A DNA stretch of 64,000 nucleotides, from NCBI GenBank assembly GCA_029449245.1, contig JANATF010000002.1, positions 3,038,001 to 3,102,000 of the forward strand, given 5' to 3'. The stretch is from Mortierella alpina. Its lineage: Eukaryota > Mortierellomycota > Mortierellomycetes > Mortierellales > Mortierellaceae. The position numbers and the translations under genes are program-made. Position 1 is the stretch's first letter, and every line of letters begins with the position of its first letter. Of the stretch, positions 12,610-24,074 are shown in pieces. A model generated the notes under the pieces. That model was not told the origin of the DNA. It did no database searches and worked only from the letters and a program-made list of their open reading frames with translations.

Positions 12610-12921
12610 ATGCCTTTGCCTATGTTCCGCCGCCGTGTCCCAGTACAACAGACCACCTACCACAGAGCATCGCCGATGACTCGACTGAAGGCCATGCTCA
12701 TGCCTGCTCATCGCCGCCACCACCACCATGACGGCACTGCAGCATCGTCGACACCAATGACCTCACGACTCAGGCACGCCAGTCGAATGTTCACTAGACG
12801 TCGGCCTGTCCGGGCTCCAGCGCAGCACCATCGCAGCCGATCGCCACTGGCCTCACTTGCCGCTTTGTTTACGATGAAGAGACGTTCTCGCCCCCACCAT
12901 GGCCGCCATGTGGTTGTATAA
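12610..12921 (+). CDS. Small Arg/His-rich basic protein, unknown function
   Basis: An intronless 103-residue frame with ATG at 12610 and stop at 12919-12921. I do not recognise a family. Composition is extreme: about 22 Arg, 13 His, 8 Met, almost no acidic residues, with clusters FRRRV, HRRHHHH, FTRRRPVR and MKRRSRPHHGRH. No signal peptide or membrane segment is visible. It looks like a genuine gene because it has its own TATA box (12470), a CT-rich leader and AATAAA at 12951-12956, 30 nt past the stop. Composition suggests nucleic-acid binding or protamine-like behaviour, but this is inference. It could also be a spurious frame in a transcribed non-coding unit. Confidence 0.55.
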   Translation: MPLPMFRRRVPVQQTTYHRASPMTRLKAMLMPAHRRHHHHDGTAASSTPMTSRLRHASRMFTRRRPVRAPAQHHRSRSPLASLAALFTMKRRSRPHHGRHVVV

Positions 12922-12950
12922 TGTATTATAATATCAAATCTTAATATCCC

Positions 12951-12956
12951 AATAAA
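12951..12956 (+). promoter_or_regulatory. Poly(A) signal of the small basic gene
   Basis: AATAAA 30 nt downstream of the stop codon at 12921, in an AT-rich stretch. Confidence 0.5.
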
Positions 12957-13079
12957 CGCCTTTCCTTCCTTGCCTCGCTGACCATACTATAATAGTACAA
13001 GGCGGAGCACAGCAAAGTGAGAAGCCACAACAAAACAGTGTGAAAAAAGACAAAAACTTTAAATTACCACTGTTGTCGC

Positions 13080-13205
13080 CATTGCACTTTCCTTTTCCCT
13101 TGCCATTGCACTTTCCCTTGCCATTGCACTTTCCCTTGCCATTGCACTTTCCCTTGCCCTTGAACTTTCCCTTGCCATCGCACTTTCCCTTGCCCTTGCC
13201 CGTAC
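13080..13205. repeat. 18-bp minisatellite upstream of the nucleotidyltransferase gene
   Basis: Tandem copies of an 18-base unit CATTGCACTTTCCCTTGC with shortened and substituted variants toward the right. It lies 150-270 bases before the ATG at 13352, so in the promoter or leader. Because 18 is a multiple of 3, all frames stay open, including a minus-strand frame with a GKGKCN repeat. Confidence 0.85.
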
Positions 13206-13351
13206 CCTTACATTGTGCCACTTTTCATACCGTTACCCTTGCCCTTGCTTCTTCAACTTACCGTACTCGCACTGCGTTGCCCCACCCTTCGAGAGGATAC
13301 CACTCTTGCAGCCCCCTTTCACAGAACCTCTTCGTCCTTCCTCCACAGCCA

Positions 13352-15554
13352 ATGAAGCTCAATAGACGCAGCTTCGTCGGAATACTTTACGACGTTATAC
13401 TGTTTGAGTACGCATCCCAGGTCCAGGGCATCCAAAGGCATTGCGTTGTCTCGCTGGACGACCTCGCGGACGCATTTGCGTTCGTCGCCGAGTTTTACAA
13501 ACACAACCGCCAGCTCATGGACGTACCCTGCGATCAATTTATCACCCGGAATCAGCTGCATACTGTCGTTGGTCTAGTCGATTACATTGAGGAAATGGAT
13601 CGGGGCGTATACGACATCTTTCCTGGCCATGTGGAGCTGCAGGAGGAAGCACCCTCCTTCGCCTCCTCTTCATCAACAAAGAGAGATCGGAAGAGGCAAG
13701 AAAGGCAGGAGCGACTGGGCGCTCAAGGACCTGGCAGGAACAAGAGCAAACCTAGTATGGACCTATTTGATTGTGGAGGGCGTGGCTGGACAGACGTATA
13801 CAGCCATCGCGGACACGACCTTCATCTCGACACAGACACGGATCTGGATGACGAATATTCGATCCGGATTCCAGGGCTGTCAAAGACTGACATCCAAACA
13901 TTTCTCTGGGAATACGCCTATATGCCTGAGGAATACCAGGACGACATTGCGATTCTGATCCGATACCTGAGGCGGGACGAATGGATGATGGATGGATCCA
14001 AGGGCTCCATCGTCAAGTTTGACTGGGGCCTTGAGGGAGTCCAAAAATACACTAAGGAATACAACCAACAAAAGATTCACAAGATCGAGCTCCGAGAACA
14101 GGAAGAGGCAAAGAAGGCGCAAGAGGAAGCCGTTAGACAGAAGGAGGAATGGAACCGCCAACAGGACCAGATGAGAGAGCGCGAAGCGGCACTGCGTCTC
14201 AGGACTACGGACGACTTTATATGGAAGATGCACGAGGTGCGTACCGCTCATGTCGATTCCAGCACAGTATCTTGCTTAACATATGTTATATGGTACACTT
14301 CGACACTCATTCTCCCTTTCTAACCGATGGGTCCTTCCTTTCACCTTGACGCAATAGTCCTTGGCAGTCACCGCCGAGACTTCAAACGAGATTGAAGCGT
14401 TGATCAAGGCGCTAGAGATAGAAATCAGTGAGTTCTTTGAATTCTGCTTCGTGACGCTTACGGCTGTAGGGTAAGATTGAGGCGTGCACCTGATAGCGAC
14501 AGCGCTATGCGGGCTTCTATGACCGCTGCCTTGACCATGAGCAAATCACTCATCGCAAGTCTTTCCTCGACATACTAGTTCATTCGCGTCCGGAGTGCAT
14601 ACCCATCAAAGCGACCTGGACCTTACCCTCACTGGAAATATCAAACTCATCACCTACGACAGTCTGGCGGGCGCTCTTCAATACTATAATTATGAAAGCA
14701 TTTCAGTCGTGGCGAACACTGTTCAGCAAGCACCTTCCCCACTTTCATTCATAACCTTCTTTGACTCTAAAGCAGGGATTAACTGCCGTTTGACGATCAA
14801 CGACCCCATCTCAATATACCGCTCAAAGCTCGTGCACACATACGCCCTAATAGAGCCCCGGTTCGGTCCTGTCATGGTCGCACTCAAACACCTCGCCGCC
14901 CAACGCCACCTCTTGTCGGGCTTTATCCATGAGGACGGGCACAACTTTATGCCCCTCGGAGGCTATGCGCTGGCATTGATGTTAATCACATTTCTCCAGA
15001 CAGAGAACCCGCCACTCCTGCCTAAACTGCAGCAGAGTGCACTGGAGGATGATCGGCCGCCACCCAAGGAGACAATAGTCCATGGGATCGACTGTTCGTT
15101 CGACCGTGATTGGAAGTATTATCAAGGGTACGGATCCAGGAGTACCAAAACCGCTGCAGAACTATTGATTGATTTCTGTCGGTTCTTTGGATACGCCTTT
15201 GATTACGGGTCCAAGGAGGTCAATGCGAGGATAGGCGCGTTCCGGTGGAGACCGGATTTGACAAGGAGCGCGCCTCCTGTGTCACCGTTCAATGCCATTA
15301 CTGTTGCCACTACTACTGCTGCTACACAAGTAGGCAATAGAACAGAGGCAGAGGCGTCCAGTATTCGAAGCAAAAAGAGCGACGACGAGGTGCCGGCGTC
15401 TTTTTATGTGATGGATCCTTTTACCATTGGGTACAGTGTGACCTCTTGCTGTCTAGGAGAATCAGTCCGGTTGGTCAAGGAGTGCTTCCAGGAAGCGTAT
15501 GAAGCCTTGAACGAGGGAGATATTAACCTTGCATTTTCTGATTCCTACGATTAA
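13352..15554 (+). CDS. Cid1/Trf-like terminal nucleotidyltransferase, probably catalytically altered
   Basis: Exons 13352-14236, 14358-14470, 14579-15554 give 657 residues. Residues 1-295 are unlike any domain I know except an acidic then Glu/Gln/Arg-rich coiled coil near 245-295. The splice at 14470/14579 creates AVGSFASGVHTHQSDLDL (about 331-348), the nucleotidyltransferase GS...D-x-D signature. A PAP-associated domain follows (VALKHLAAQRHL, GGYALALMLITFLQ, ELLIDFCRFFGYAF). In active enzymes the third carboxylate is in a CDIS-type strand; here the aligned sequence is GINCRLTIND, with Arg at about 403 (codon 14787-14789). The C-terminus (SCCLGESVRLVKECFQEAYEAL) is typical of the family. AATAAA overlaps the stop. 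RNA tailing or a dead scaffold are both possible. Confidence 0.85.
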
Positions 15555-15699
15555 TAAAGAAACAATGCCTCTCTATTCTCTTGACCGATATCAAGCTCTG
15601 AACACATTCTTCTCAGTCACTCAACGAGAAAGATTTTTGAGGAATTGGAAGAATGACCAGCAATCCTAATAACACTACGGGAATGAATACAAAGAGTGC

Positions 15700-15820
15700 T
15701 GGGGACTCGAGACCTCTCGATGGCTACCTGATCGTGTGTATAGCAGTGTAAGTTACTCGATGTGATCCAGGAGGACTCTCTGACGCGTTGCATGGTGCTT
15801 TTACAGCATTATATATTAGA
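15700..15820 (-). repeat. Inverted fragment of the 579-bp satellite at the edge of array A
   Basis: Matches the satellite in the orientation of array B: GATGGCTACCTG near 15720, GGACTCTCTGACGCGTTGCA near 15771, then a TTACAGCATTATATA block. The following units run the other way, giving a head-to-head junction at about 15822-15855. Confidence 0.75.
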
Positions 15821-15854
15821 AAATACGGCACCAAATTTTCAGCGTGCGACTTAT

Positions 15855-17400
15855 ACTGATAGAGCTTTTGGCGCCTAATCATTCCATCCTCTTTTTTCTC
15901 GAGCCTTGGGAGTGTGCTACATCACGCCAGGCACTCGTTTCTTGGTTTGCTCATCTCCGCAATCTGAGTTGCGGATTCGACCCGTAGGTCATGTGTAGGG
16001 AGGGACCTTTGCGATGGCGAATTGTACCGATTCTTGAAAATGGTTATAAATGCAATGCAAGCAGCTCGGACGATCGAGTTCACTCTCGACAAGCCCACCG
16101 TACCGGCAGCATCGCATTATACGCATTTCGGCACTAGTTGACGAGCATCTGCAAGATCCGTCCCTGATCGGCCAATAAGAAGCACCATATGGATGCTATG
16201 ACCCATATGCAGGTGCCTGGGATCTCAAGTACAGTGGGCCAGTGCATTTTTTAGGTTTGCGAGCTGTGCAAAATGACATATAATACTGCAGAAACACCAT
16301 GGAGCGCACCATAGAGTCCTCGCGGATCACGCTGAGTTCCTGGCACTGCTACCCTGACCACCAGGTAGCCACTGAGAGCCATTGCGGCTCCCAGGGCTAT
16401 CTGATAGGATCTGACCTCCTGTCGAGGGAGACTTTGATAATGCGGTATCTTGGCGCCTGATCATTCCACCTGCTTTCCTCAAGCCCTGGGAGTGTGCTAC
16501 ATCACGCAAGGCAGTGTATTCTTGTACTACTCATCTTCACCATCTGGGTTGCGGAATCGACCATTCCAGCAAAGGCAAGGCCCTTTGCCATGGCGAATCT
16601 CGCCGATTCTTGAAATTAGTTATAAATGCAATTCAAGCAGCTCGGACGATCGAGCTCACTCTGGACAAGCCCACCGTACCGGCAGTATCGTATTATAAGC
16701 ATTTCAGCACTAGTCGACGAGCATCTGCAATATCCGTCCCTGATCGGCTAATAAGAGGCGCCATATGGATGCTATGGCCCATATGCAGGTCCCTGGGATC
16801 TCAGGTACAGTGAGCCAGTGCTTTATTTTAGGTTTGTACGCTGTGCAAAATGACATATAATGCTGTATAACCACCATGCAGCAAGTCAGAGAGTCCTCGC
16901 GGATCGCACTGAGTGCCTGGCACCGCCGCCCAGGTCACCCGGTAGCCATAGAGATCCATCTCGACTCCCAGGGCTCTCTCATAGCATCTGGCCTCAGCTT
17001 TGACGGGCGACTTTGCTAATGCAGTATTTGGCGGCTGATCATTTCGACAACCTTTCTCGAGCCCTGGGAGTGTGCTGCATCAGGCCAGGCATTGTTTTCT
17101 TGATTTGCTAATCATCACCTTCTGAGTTGCGGATTCTAGCCGTTCATCATGTGTAGGGACCATTGCGAAGGCGAATCTTGCAAATCATGAAATCGATTAT
17201 AATCTCAATTCAAGCGGTTCGAACGATCGAGCTCCCTCTGAAGAGGCCCACCGTACCGGCAGCTTCGCATTATAAGCATTTCGGCACGTGTCCACGAGTA
17301 TTCGCAAGAAACGGCTCTGATCGGCCAGTGAGAGCCGCCATACGGCTCCTATGGCCCATATGCAGGTGCAGGATCTCACTTAAAGTGGGCATTCAAGTTA
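15855..17400 (+). repeat. Satellite array A, unit about 579 bp, about 2.6 copies
   Basis: The landmark AGTGTGCTACATCA (or a close variant) occurs at 15911, 16491 and 17069, spacings of 580 and 578. Other landmarks recur in the same order: GAGTTGCGGATTC, the GCTCGGACGATCGAG block, CCCACCGTACCGGCAG, ATCGGCCAATAAGA, and a CATATGG...CCATATG near-palindrome. Copies differ by point changes and small indels, so the array is not fresh. The third unit decays after about 17390. Short frames inside are not conserved between units and I call no gene. Confidence 0.9.
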
Positions 17401-18603
17401 GGCGAGAACTAATGTTTCTATGGTCTGAATACAGAGGCACAGATCTCACTCCCACCATGATACTTCGACGCATTGGGATCTGACAACGCATCATGGCATG
17501 CGATTTCGTATTGCATACATCCACATGCACGCCATCGTGAGTGGGTTTGATCATGTACGACGGTGCTCTCCGCACCCTCAAAGCTGGTCACAATACCTGT
17601 TAGACTCTACTAGACGAGATGACAACAACGAACTTTATCCGCATTTTCTAGCCTTTCTAATCTGTTATTAATATAATACCATCGAGCGCATTAAACTCAG
17701 GGGAGTTCAATCGATCATATTTCATGTGAAGGATAACCCACTTAGCTCCTCCTTGCATACTGAGCTCAGCTAAGTACAGAACCGTGCATAGCAAAACCGC
17801 TACAATATCGTACATACACAGCCTACAATGTTGCCAACCCATAAAGCCGAACCAGGTCACTGAAAAGCTTCCAGACCCTCTTTCTTCTCTATCTTTTTAG
17901 CCCCGCACTAGTATCTCAAGACCGAAGAGTAAGTAATGATAATCGTGTCCTCCAGAGCTCCTCAGTAATCGACTCACAGTCCCGTTTGTTACACGTGCTG
18001 TTGCACCGGGGTTGCCTTGTAAAATGGTACACTCGTGTCGCGAGAGCGTCGCTTAATCATTGCGTAGACGCCGTGTACGCGTGGTGTAGTCGTAGCGTAG
18101 GCGTTCAATGATGTCCATTGGGTTCGAGTAGATTGTATTCACTTCTTATATTCCGCAGCTGTCGATTTGGGAAGATTTTGATCATAGGATCTGTCGTCGT
18201 GTGAACTAGTTACTGTAGCCGTTTTTCTCACCTTTGCAATTGTAGCATTTGCTAGCCACTGTCCAGCAAGATGGCAAATGAAGCTAATCAATGTAGCTGC
18301 TATATGTGAGTAAGAGGTTGCTATTACATTGACATAAGAAATGCAAGGCCGAGGGATATTGCTGACACACTGTTTTGGTATTTTTCTACGTTTTAATGGA
18401 TGAGTTAGAGAATGCGCTGATAATGCTAAGGTAGGTAGAGAAAGGACTTTCGGATTATGAACGGAGACACGATGGCTAGTTCGGGGTGTGAAAGAGGTAC
18501 GCATTGTTTTTACTCGGTTGAGGAATGAAGATCAAAAGTCTAGATCTAATGAGGCGTGATGATATCCAAGTTCTTTTTCTTTGATAGGGAAAGAAAATGA
18601 AGC
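17401..18603. other. Intergenic, array A to CotH cluster
   Basis: About 1.2 kb, AT-leaning after 17600. It holds the 3' end region of the first CotH gene. I see no conserved coding frame, tRNA or transposon ends here. Confidence 0.5.
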
Positions 18604-21443
18604 TTATGCCAACAACATCAAGGACGAGGCAATCATGGCAAAAGCAGCCAATCCTGACATGGTCAAGGCACTGGCTCCGCTCTTATCGTTACCGGCATTT
18701 CCGCCGCTGTCGCCCTCATCATCGTTGTCATTACCCTTGCGAGGAGGGGGGGCAACACGGTCAGCAGTGCCGGCAGGGATGGTAAAGGAGAGTTCGGCAG
18801 CAACAGCAGCGGAGCGTGACTCGATCCAGGGCTTTATGGCGCCGCTCATCTCCTTGGTGACATTGACGAGGTTGTTGTTGAAGTCTTCAAAAGTAAACTT
18901 AGGATCCTTTCCGGGCGACTTGCGCGTCAAGGTGAAATCCCACTGGGCGTCGAGAGAGATCATCTTGTGAAGTCCATCGATGTGGGGGTTCATGGCCTCG
19001 GGCTTGAAGGTAGTGCTGACGATCTCCTGAAGGATCTGACGGAACTGGGCTCCGATAGCCTCGTTCTTGATGATCAGCTTGCTGACCAAGGGATGATCAA
19101 TGGGGAAGGTTGTCAGGTTCTTGTACGAGGCCTTGGTGTCGATCTCGGCGCCGTTGCCAAAGGTTCCGTCGAAATCGGTGGGGAGCCACTGCCACTTGTT
19201 GAGCTTGGGGTTGAAGTAGATGAAGAAGTTGGATCCAGCCATCCAGTAATTGTCAAAGGCACCCATCAAATACTCAAGAGCCATGTTGCGCAAGAATCCG
19301 TCCAAATCCAAACGAGCGTTCCAGTATCCCTGAGGATCAGCAGTGGTGACAGGATCGAATGCCTGGAGGTCAGCCATGAAGGTGATCAACTGACCCAGAG
19401 GCTCTGTAAGCTGGTTGTTGCCAAGGTTCTGACTAATGTAAACGTCTTTGTTGTAGGCGGCACCGGTGGCGCCCTTCCAAGTCAAATCGGCCTGTTCGGT
19501 GAGGGAGGGAGCATTAGCCTGGATCAACGAGCCGGGCACAACAAGGTTATCGCCACCATGGACAGTCTGCTTTGCGAACGACTTCTTGATATCATCGACC
19601 ATCAAATAGAGACCATAGGCCTCATTGTTGATGAAGAGACGGACATAAGAGGCCTGCTGGGTAGGGACACCAACAGAGTTGAGCGTGTCAATGTAAACCT
19701 TCTCGCGAAGATAGGTGGGCTCGGTCGCCATCGAGCGCAGCTTGATGTTGGGGCGGGAGTAGAAGGTCTGATTGTAATCAGTGTCGAACTTGAGCTTGTA
19801 CGACTGCTTAGCGAACTCCTTGGATGATTTGCCGGAAGTCTTGAGGGTGATGTTATTTTGGGAGTAGATAGTCTTTGCGTTGATGAAGCGGAAGCTGACC
19901 TTGACGTCAGCCTCAGCCTCGGGCTGGGCGTTCATGGCCGCTACGGCAGCAGCGGGGGCAGTCAAGTGGAGAGTCACGATCTGGTCCTCCTTGAAGGCCT
20001 TGGACTTTGAAGGATAGGTGGCGAGGTAGGTGTAGGGCAGACGCGGGAAGTCAAAGTAAGTCTGGGGTCGCTCAAAGAACTCGTTCCAGGTCTGGGTGTC
20101 AGTGGTCGCGTTCAGCTTGCGAGTGAAGGCCTCAGTCTTGACAGGAGCGCCGGCAGCGTTGAGCTCGACGTACGAGTACTCGACCGCGGATGTGGTGCCG
20201 GGGACGGCGCCAGACCACACAGGGAAGGTGGTCTCGTTGGTGGCCAACTTTGTGATTGCGCCACCGACGGAGACACCAAAAGCACCATTGGCTGTAGAAG
20301 GGTAGCCGATACAGTTGAAAGTGACTATGGAGGAAGACGAGCAGCAGGAGCATAGTTAGCAAAGTAGAGCAGAAAGGCAATGCACGCGCGCACTACTGGG
20401 CGCAATAAATCCAGCATGGTTGAGACATGTTCCTGGAGCGAGCGAGTGGCAATGGGCTCAGAGGGGAAGATCGAATCATTGAGCAGCAAACGATGCGAGG
20501 TCGGCTATTTGTCCCGGGTTGCTCTCATCCCACCGCCCAACACAATCGCAGCAGCAGCAAACGAACCTAATAGAATCACGAGAGCACCCAACGTCCCGAT
20601 GAACGAGGCACAGCGCCCTAGTTCTCTTTTATCGCGCACAATAGCCTAAAAATACACTTGTGCCATGCCCATATTACCCAAGTTCGACCAAGCAGACCTG
20701 CAAGTGGTTGGCCAACTGGGCAGGGCTGCGGCCAAGTAGAGTCATTGACCAATATCCATATGGATACCTGGTGGAGACGGCGCGCCCCCCCCCCCCTTTT
20801 TTTTGAGCCATGCCCATGCCAAAGCCTACTAAGTCCAGACTTCTCTAGAGTCAGACCCGTATGCAATTTGTGGGACAGCAAAATGTATCAGGAGATAAGG
20901 AAGCGCAAAGGGATGGTATGCAAGGATCCAGGAGAACGAGCACAAAGAAGGTGTCCGGCGGGTTGGACTCGCCACACTCCTGACTTTTTTTTTCGTGGGC
21001 ATTATGATAGGTTGAAAAAGGGACAACGACTTCGATTGTAAGATGAGATTTAACAAGGAGAAGGATCCAAAAACTGAGCACTCCAAAAAAGGGCACAAAG
21101 GGAAATGACCCGGCTAAGTGTGCACGTTGAACTACACGCAGGAGCAAGGAGGGGCTCCGCGTGACCAAATTCAATGGGCAGGCTGTAAGAGCATGGGTTG
21201 TCGAGAGGATTGTAACCAAGAGCGACAGAGTGTTATTTCGTGATCGCGTGGGGGTTGAAGGTGTGTGTGTGGATCGGGGAATTTGCGTGCGTTTAGCCAA
21301 GAACAAAAAACCTGGTCATCGAATGTATCACCCACGAACAGAGCACCGTGTTTGAGGCTAGAGAATGAAAGTGAAATGAGACACTTACTATCAGCAAGGG
21401 CATAGGAGGCCAGGGCGGCCAGTCCAACTAGGAAGCGGACCAT
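18604..21443 (-). CDS. CotH-family protein, cluster copy 1, signal peptide and probable GPI anchor
   Basis: Secreted or surface CotH-domain protein. CotH proteins are atypical protein kinases in bacterial spore coats, and in Mucorales they are cell-surface proteins (established for the family). Exons 21389-21443 (signal peptide, ends ALAD) and 18604-20324 give 591 residues. The splice phase and the ITFNC junction match copies 2 and 3. Conserved blocks: NIKLRS, EKVYIDTLNSVGVPTQQ, AYGLYLMVDDIKKSF, DLDGFLRNMALEYLMGAFDNY, and LPTDFDGTFGNG with the acidic metal-type motif. The C-terminus is Gly/Asp/Asn-rich, then a hydrophobic tail after a small-residue stretch, as in GPI-anchored proteins. It lacks the second intron of its neighbours and has an abnormally long first intron (1064 nt). 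Confidence 0.9.
20325..21388 (-). other. Unusually long first intron of CotH copy 1
   Basis: 1064 bases, against 237 and 86 bases at the same position in copies 2 and 3. It contains a C12T8 run at 20785-20804 and no frame I recognise. Whether the extra length is an insertion cannot be settled by eye; I saw no terminal repeats. Confidence 0.6.
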
Positions 21444-24074
21444 GATTAAGGGAGACACTGACGTGAAAAGGTATTGGTTCAGTAGATGAGGGTGTCGTAA
21501 CAATTGAAGAAAGGAAAGGTAGTTGGGTGGGTGGAAGACTGGTGTTGGGAGATGGAAAGGGAAGCAAACCGCCGAGGGAACTATTTGAGAGTTGTTGAAC
21601 CAAATAGGAGGATGGAGGGATGAATAGAGAAGGCGAAAAAAAAACAGAGAAGAGGAATGAAAGTGAAGAGGCCACGGATATTTATATGACCTAAAGCAAC
21701 TGCCTGAAGAAACCCAGCTCGTGGGGCCTGAGTACCAAACGAGCAAAAAAAACAAAAGACGATGCTCCTGCATCAACTTCTTTGGTTACTCGGTAATTCG
21801 AGACTGGACAATGTTTACCTGTTTATGCGTCTCGGAAGAATCCCCTGGTAACGCAACTAACAGGCAGTGGTACATAATGAAGCTGATTTGGGTACGGTTG
21901 TAGCGCTATGAATAGATCAGGGGCAGAAGACACTTCACAATTACGGTTCAACCTCAATTCGCTTTGTTTGGACATCGTTGCGAGAACACTCGATCAGAAA
22001 AGGTGCAAAGTTTTCTGACTTACAACTACAGTACAGACTATCTTGTGCATACCCTGTATAAAACCTCCTCTCGCACGAACACGACGGAAAACAAGCATGA
22101 GCCCTGCACCTCTCCACGCAGCCCAAATGATGCTCGAAGCAGCGAGTCGGATTTGGGGCGCGTGTCCACTCCATGGACATGTCCAGTAGTCTATGAGAAT
22201 TTTCCAGGCAGAGTGGACTATTTTACATACCAGCACCACCATAGCCTGACGTGGGATACAACAGCCAATGTATGCACGTTTTCCCTCTCACTTTTTCAAC
22301 CTCTCCCAGATTAGATCCCATGAAAAGGACAGCATTTACATCCTCTGTTGCTACTCTCGATCTCTCAGCAGCCAGGTCAGGAATAGATTTCAAGTTTGTG
22401 ATTCCAGGGACATGCGCATCTGCTCTGCAGTACAGTAAAAGGTGAAATGCATATGACATATGCCTCAATTCGCTCGTATAGGTCCCCTCCACTAGCCTTC
22501 CTAGGGCAGCCATCATGCTCCCTCTTCATCGCGCTCACCCCTTCCAGAGACCCCCCCCCCCCCTAACGGCCACTTTGGAGTCTCTTGGAGGACCTTTCTC
22601 ACTTCCAGTCTCGAGCGGAGGTCACCCTAGTGGGCCTTCCCTTCCTCAAGTTCTGCTCGGCGCGTTTTCCTGCTCACAATCCCGCCTAACCTGCGTCTCT
22701 ATGTACTCTAATGTCCCCCGCAAATGCCCAACTCGGTGTTTTTAATGCTCTCGTGCACTTGTTCGCGCGGCATTGTGCCCAGATGCACCACTTAGTGCCT
22801 GCTGCAGAGCTAGTGGAACGCCCATTCACACGATGGATGCATTTCTAGTTGATTAACCCTACTACTGCATTGCCTCTCGGATGCATGTGTGCGGACTCTA
22901 CATTACGCGCTCTCTTTTCTATCGCAGAAAAGGTATTTCTCTTCAGATGTGCCTTCTAGATATACAGTACCTTTCCCCCTCCCCCCGCCGCCACCGCATC
23001 CCTGCTTTCCTCTCCAAAGCGCTGAAGGATGGCTGCAGGACCATAATGTAAAAAATGGGTAGCGGTAGCCGGGGGGTTTTTTTTTTTTTTTTTTTTTTTT
23101 TTTGGTTTTGATACCTCTTTTTGTATTAATACCACCTCCTACTGTTGCGCCCAATGATCAATCAACAACTCAAATCATGCCTTTTTGTCGATGAACCACG
23201 ACTTCTTCCGGAGGCCACGTTTGCTCCTGTGACTCTGCGATGACAATGACGAAAGCTCGCAATATATTGTACTATAGACTACTGTACTGTATTTGTTGAT
23301 GATGTTCGCATGGACCCCAGCGACTGCCGTCGGGGCGTCAGACAATGAGAACCGAAATTGGGCGCCGGCTCTTTTTTAGTTTTTTTTTCAAGGGCAGATC
23401 CCAAATTGATCAGGGAACTCGACTGGACTCAGCCAAGGTATGTACTGTAGATGTATACATAATTATAGACTACATGTGTTCATAGTAATGTACTGTGCTA
23501 CCTAGGCTTCTATTTGTATACAGTGCACATGAGCTCAACGCTCTGATATCCGAGAAAGGGCCAACATCCAAGGTCGTTTCATTTGAAAACATGGACCTGC
23601 CCATGAATGTATGATATTCGCTCAGCCCAAAACGTTTTATTTGTTCGGTTTCTTGAAGACCTTGGCGATCCATCTGTTTCAGTCGTCTTCATTACAGTCA
23701 TCTTCATAAAAAACGTGAGGCATGGCGTTCATCGGACATCTATTTTGAAAGTCTTGGTGCCTTGGCCTCATTGACAAATTTAGTCTCGTCGTCGCACATG
23801 TTTTTCGTCTCTCTCACCGGCTTTTTTTGTCCGTTACGCCCTTACAAAACAACAGCGCAACTGCTCCGCTCAAGAAATCAGAGACCAGAGGCTCTGCAGG
23901 CAGCTCTCAAACCACTTGGCGCTGTTCTCTTTTGGAGGCTCTTACGCGTGCCCACGCGTACGCAAACCTAGCGGAGGCACACTCGACGGTTTACGCCGAG
24001 AACTATATTTACAGGAAGTGCATTTTATTTTGCTTCTACTGTAGTGGCGATCATGATTCCCCGAGGTGGGGTAA
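21444..24074. other. Intergenic, CotH copy 1 to copy 2, with homopolymer tracts
   Basis: About 2.6 kb. It holds the promoter of copy 1 (CT-rich in the transcribed strand to about 21700) and the 3' flank of copy 2. Homopolymers are prominent: C13 at 22551-22563 and T27 at 23077-23103 preceded by G6. No gene, RNA or transposon ends recognised. The short frames at 22223-22516 (-) and 23762-24078 (+) have no family features. Confidence 0.5.
23077..23103. repeat. Poly(T) tract of 27 bases
   Basis: Uninterrupted T27 preceded by G6. On the minus strand this is A27, so it could be the tail of an old retroposed copy, but I see no recognisable body or target duplication beside it. Confidence 0.7.

Noticed and set aside
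12934-13221. Minus-strand GKGKCN-repeat protein
   Set aside because: The frame exists because the repeat length is a multiple of three; no promoter, domain or intron evidence.
13040-13351. Upstream extension of the nucleotidyltransferase frame through the minisatellite
   Set aside because: There is no ATG in this stretch; the open frame is a by-product of the 18-bp repeat.
14503-14757. A long open plus frame (RYAGFYDRCLDHEQ...) as an alternative nucleotidyltransferase exon
   Set aside because: No donor/acceptor pair joins it in phase, and using it would destroy the GSFASG...SDLDL signature. It overlaps the true exon in another frame.
16450-16813. Frames inside the satellite arrays (also 17163-17483, 56044-56379, 56580-56879)
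   Set aside because: They are broken or shifted in the other units, so they are not conserved proteins.
18967-19827. 286-codon plus frame opposite CotH copy 1
   Set aside because: Antisense shadow; similar shadows occur opposite copy 3 (27340-28326) and alpha-tubulin (37087-38514).
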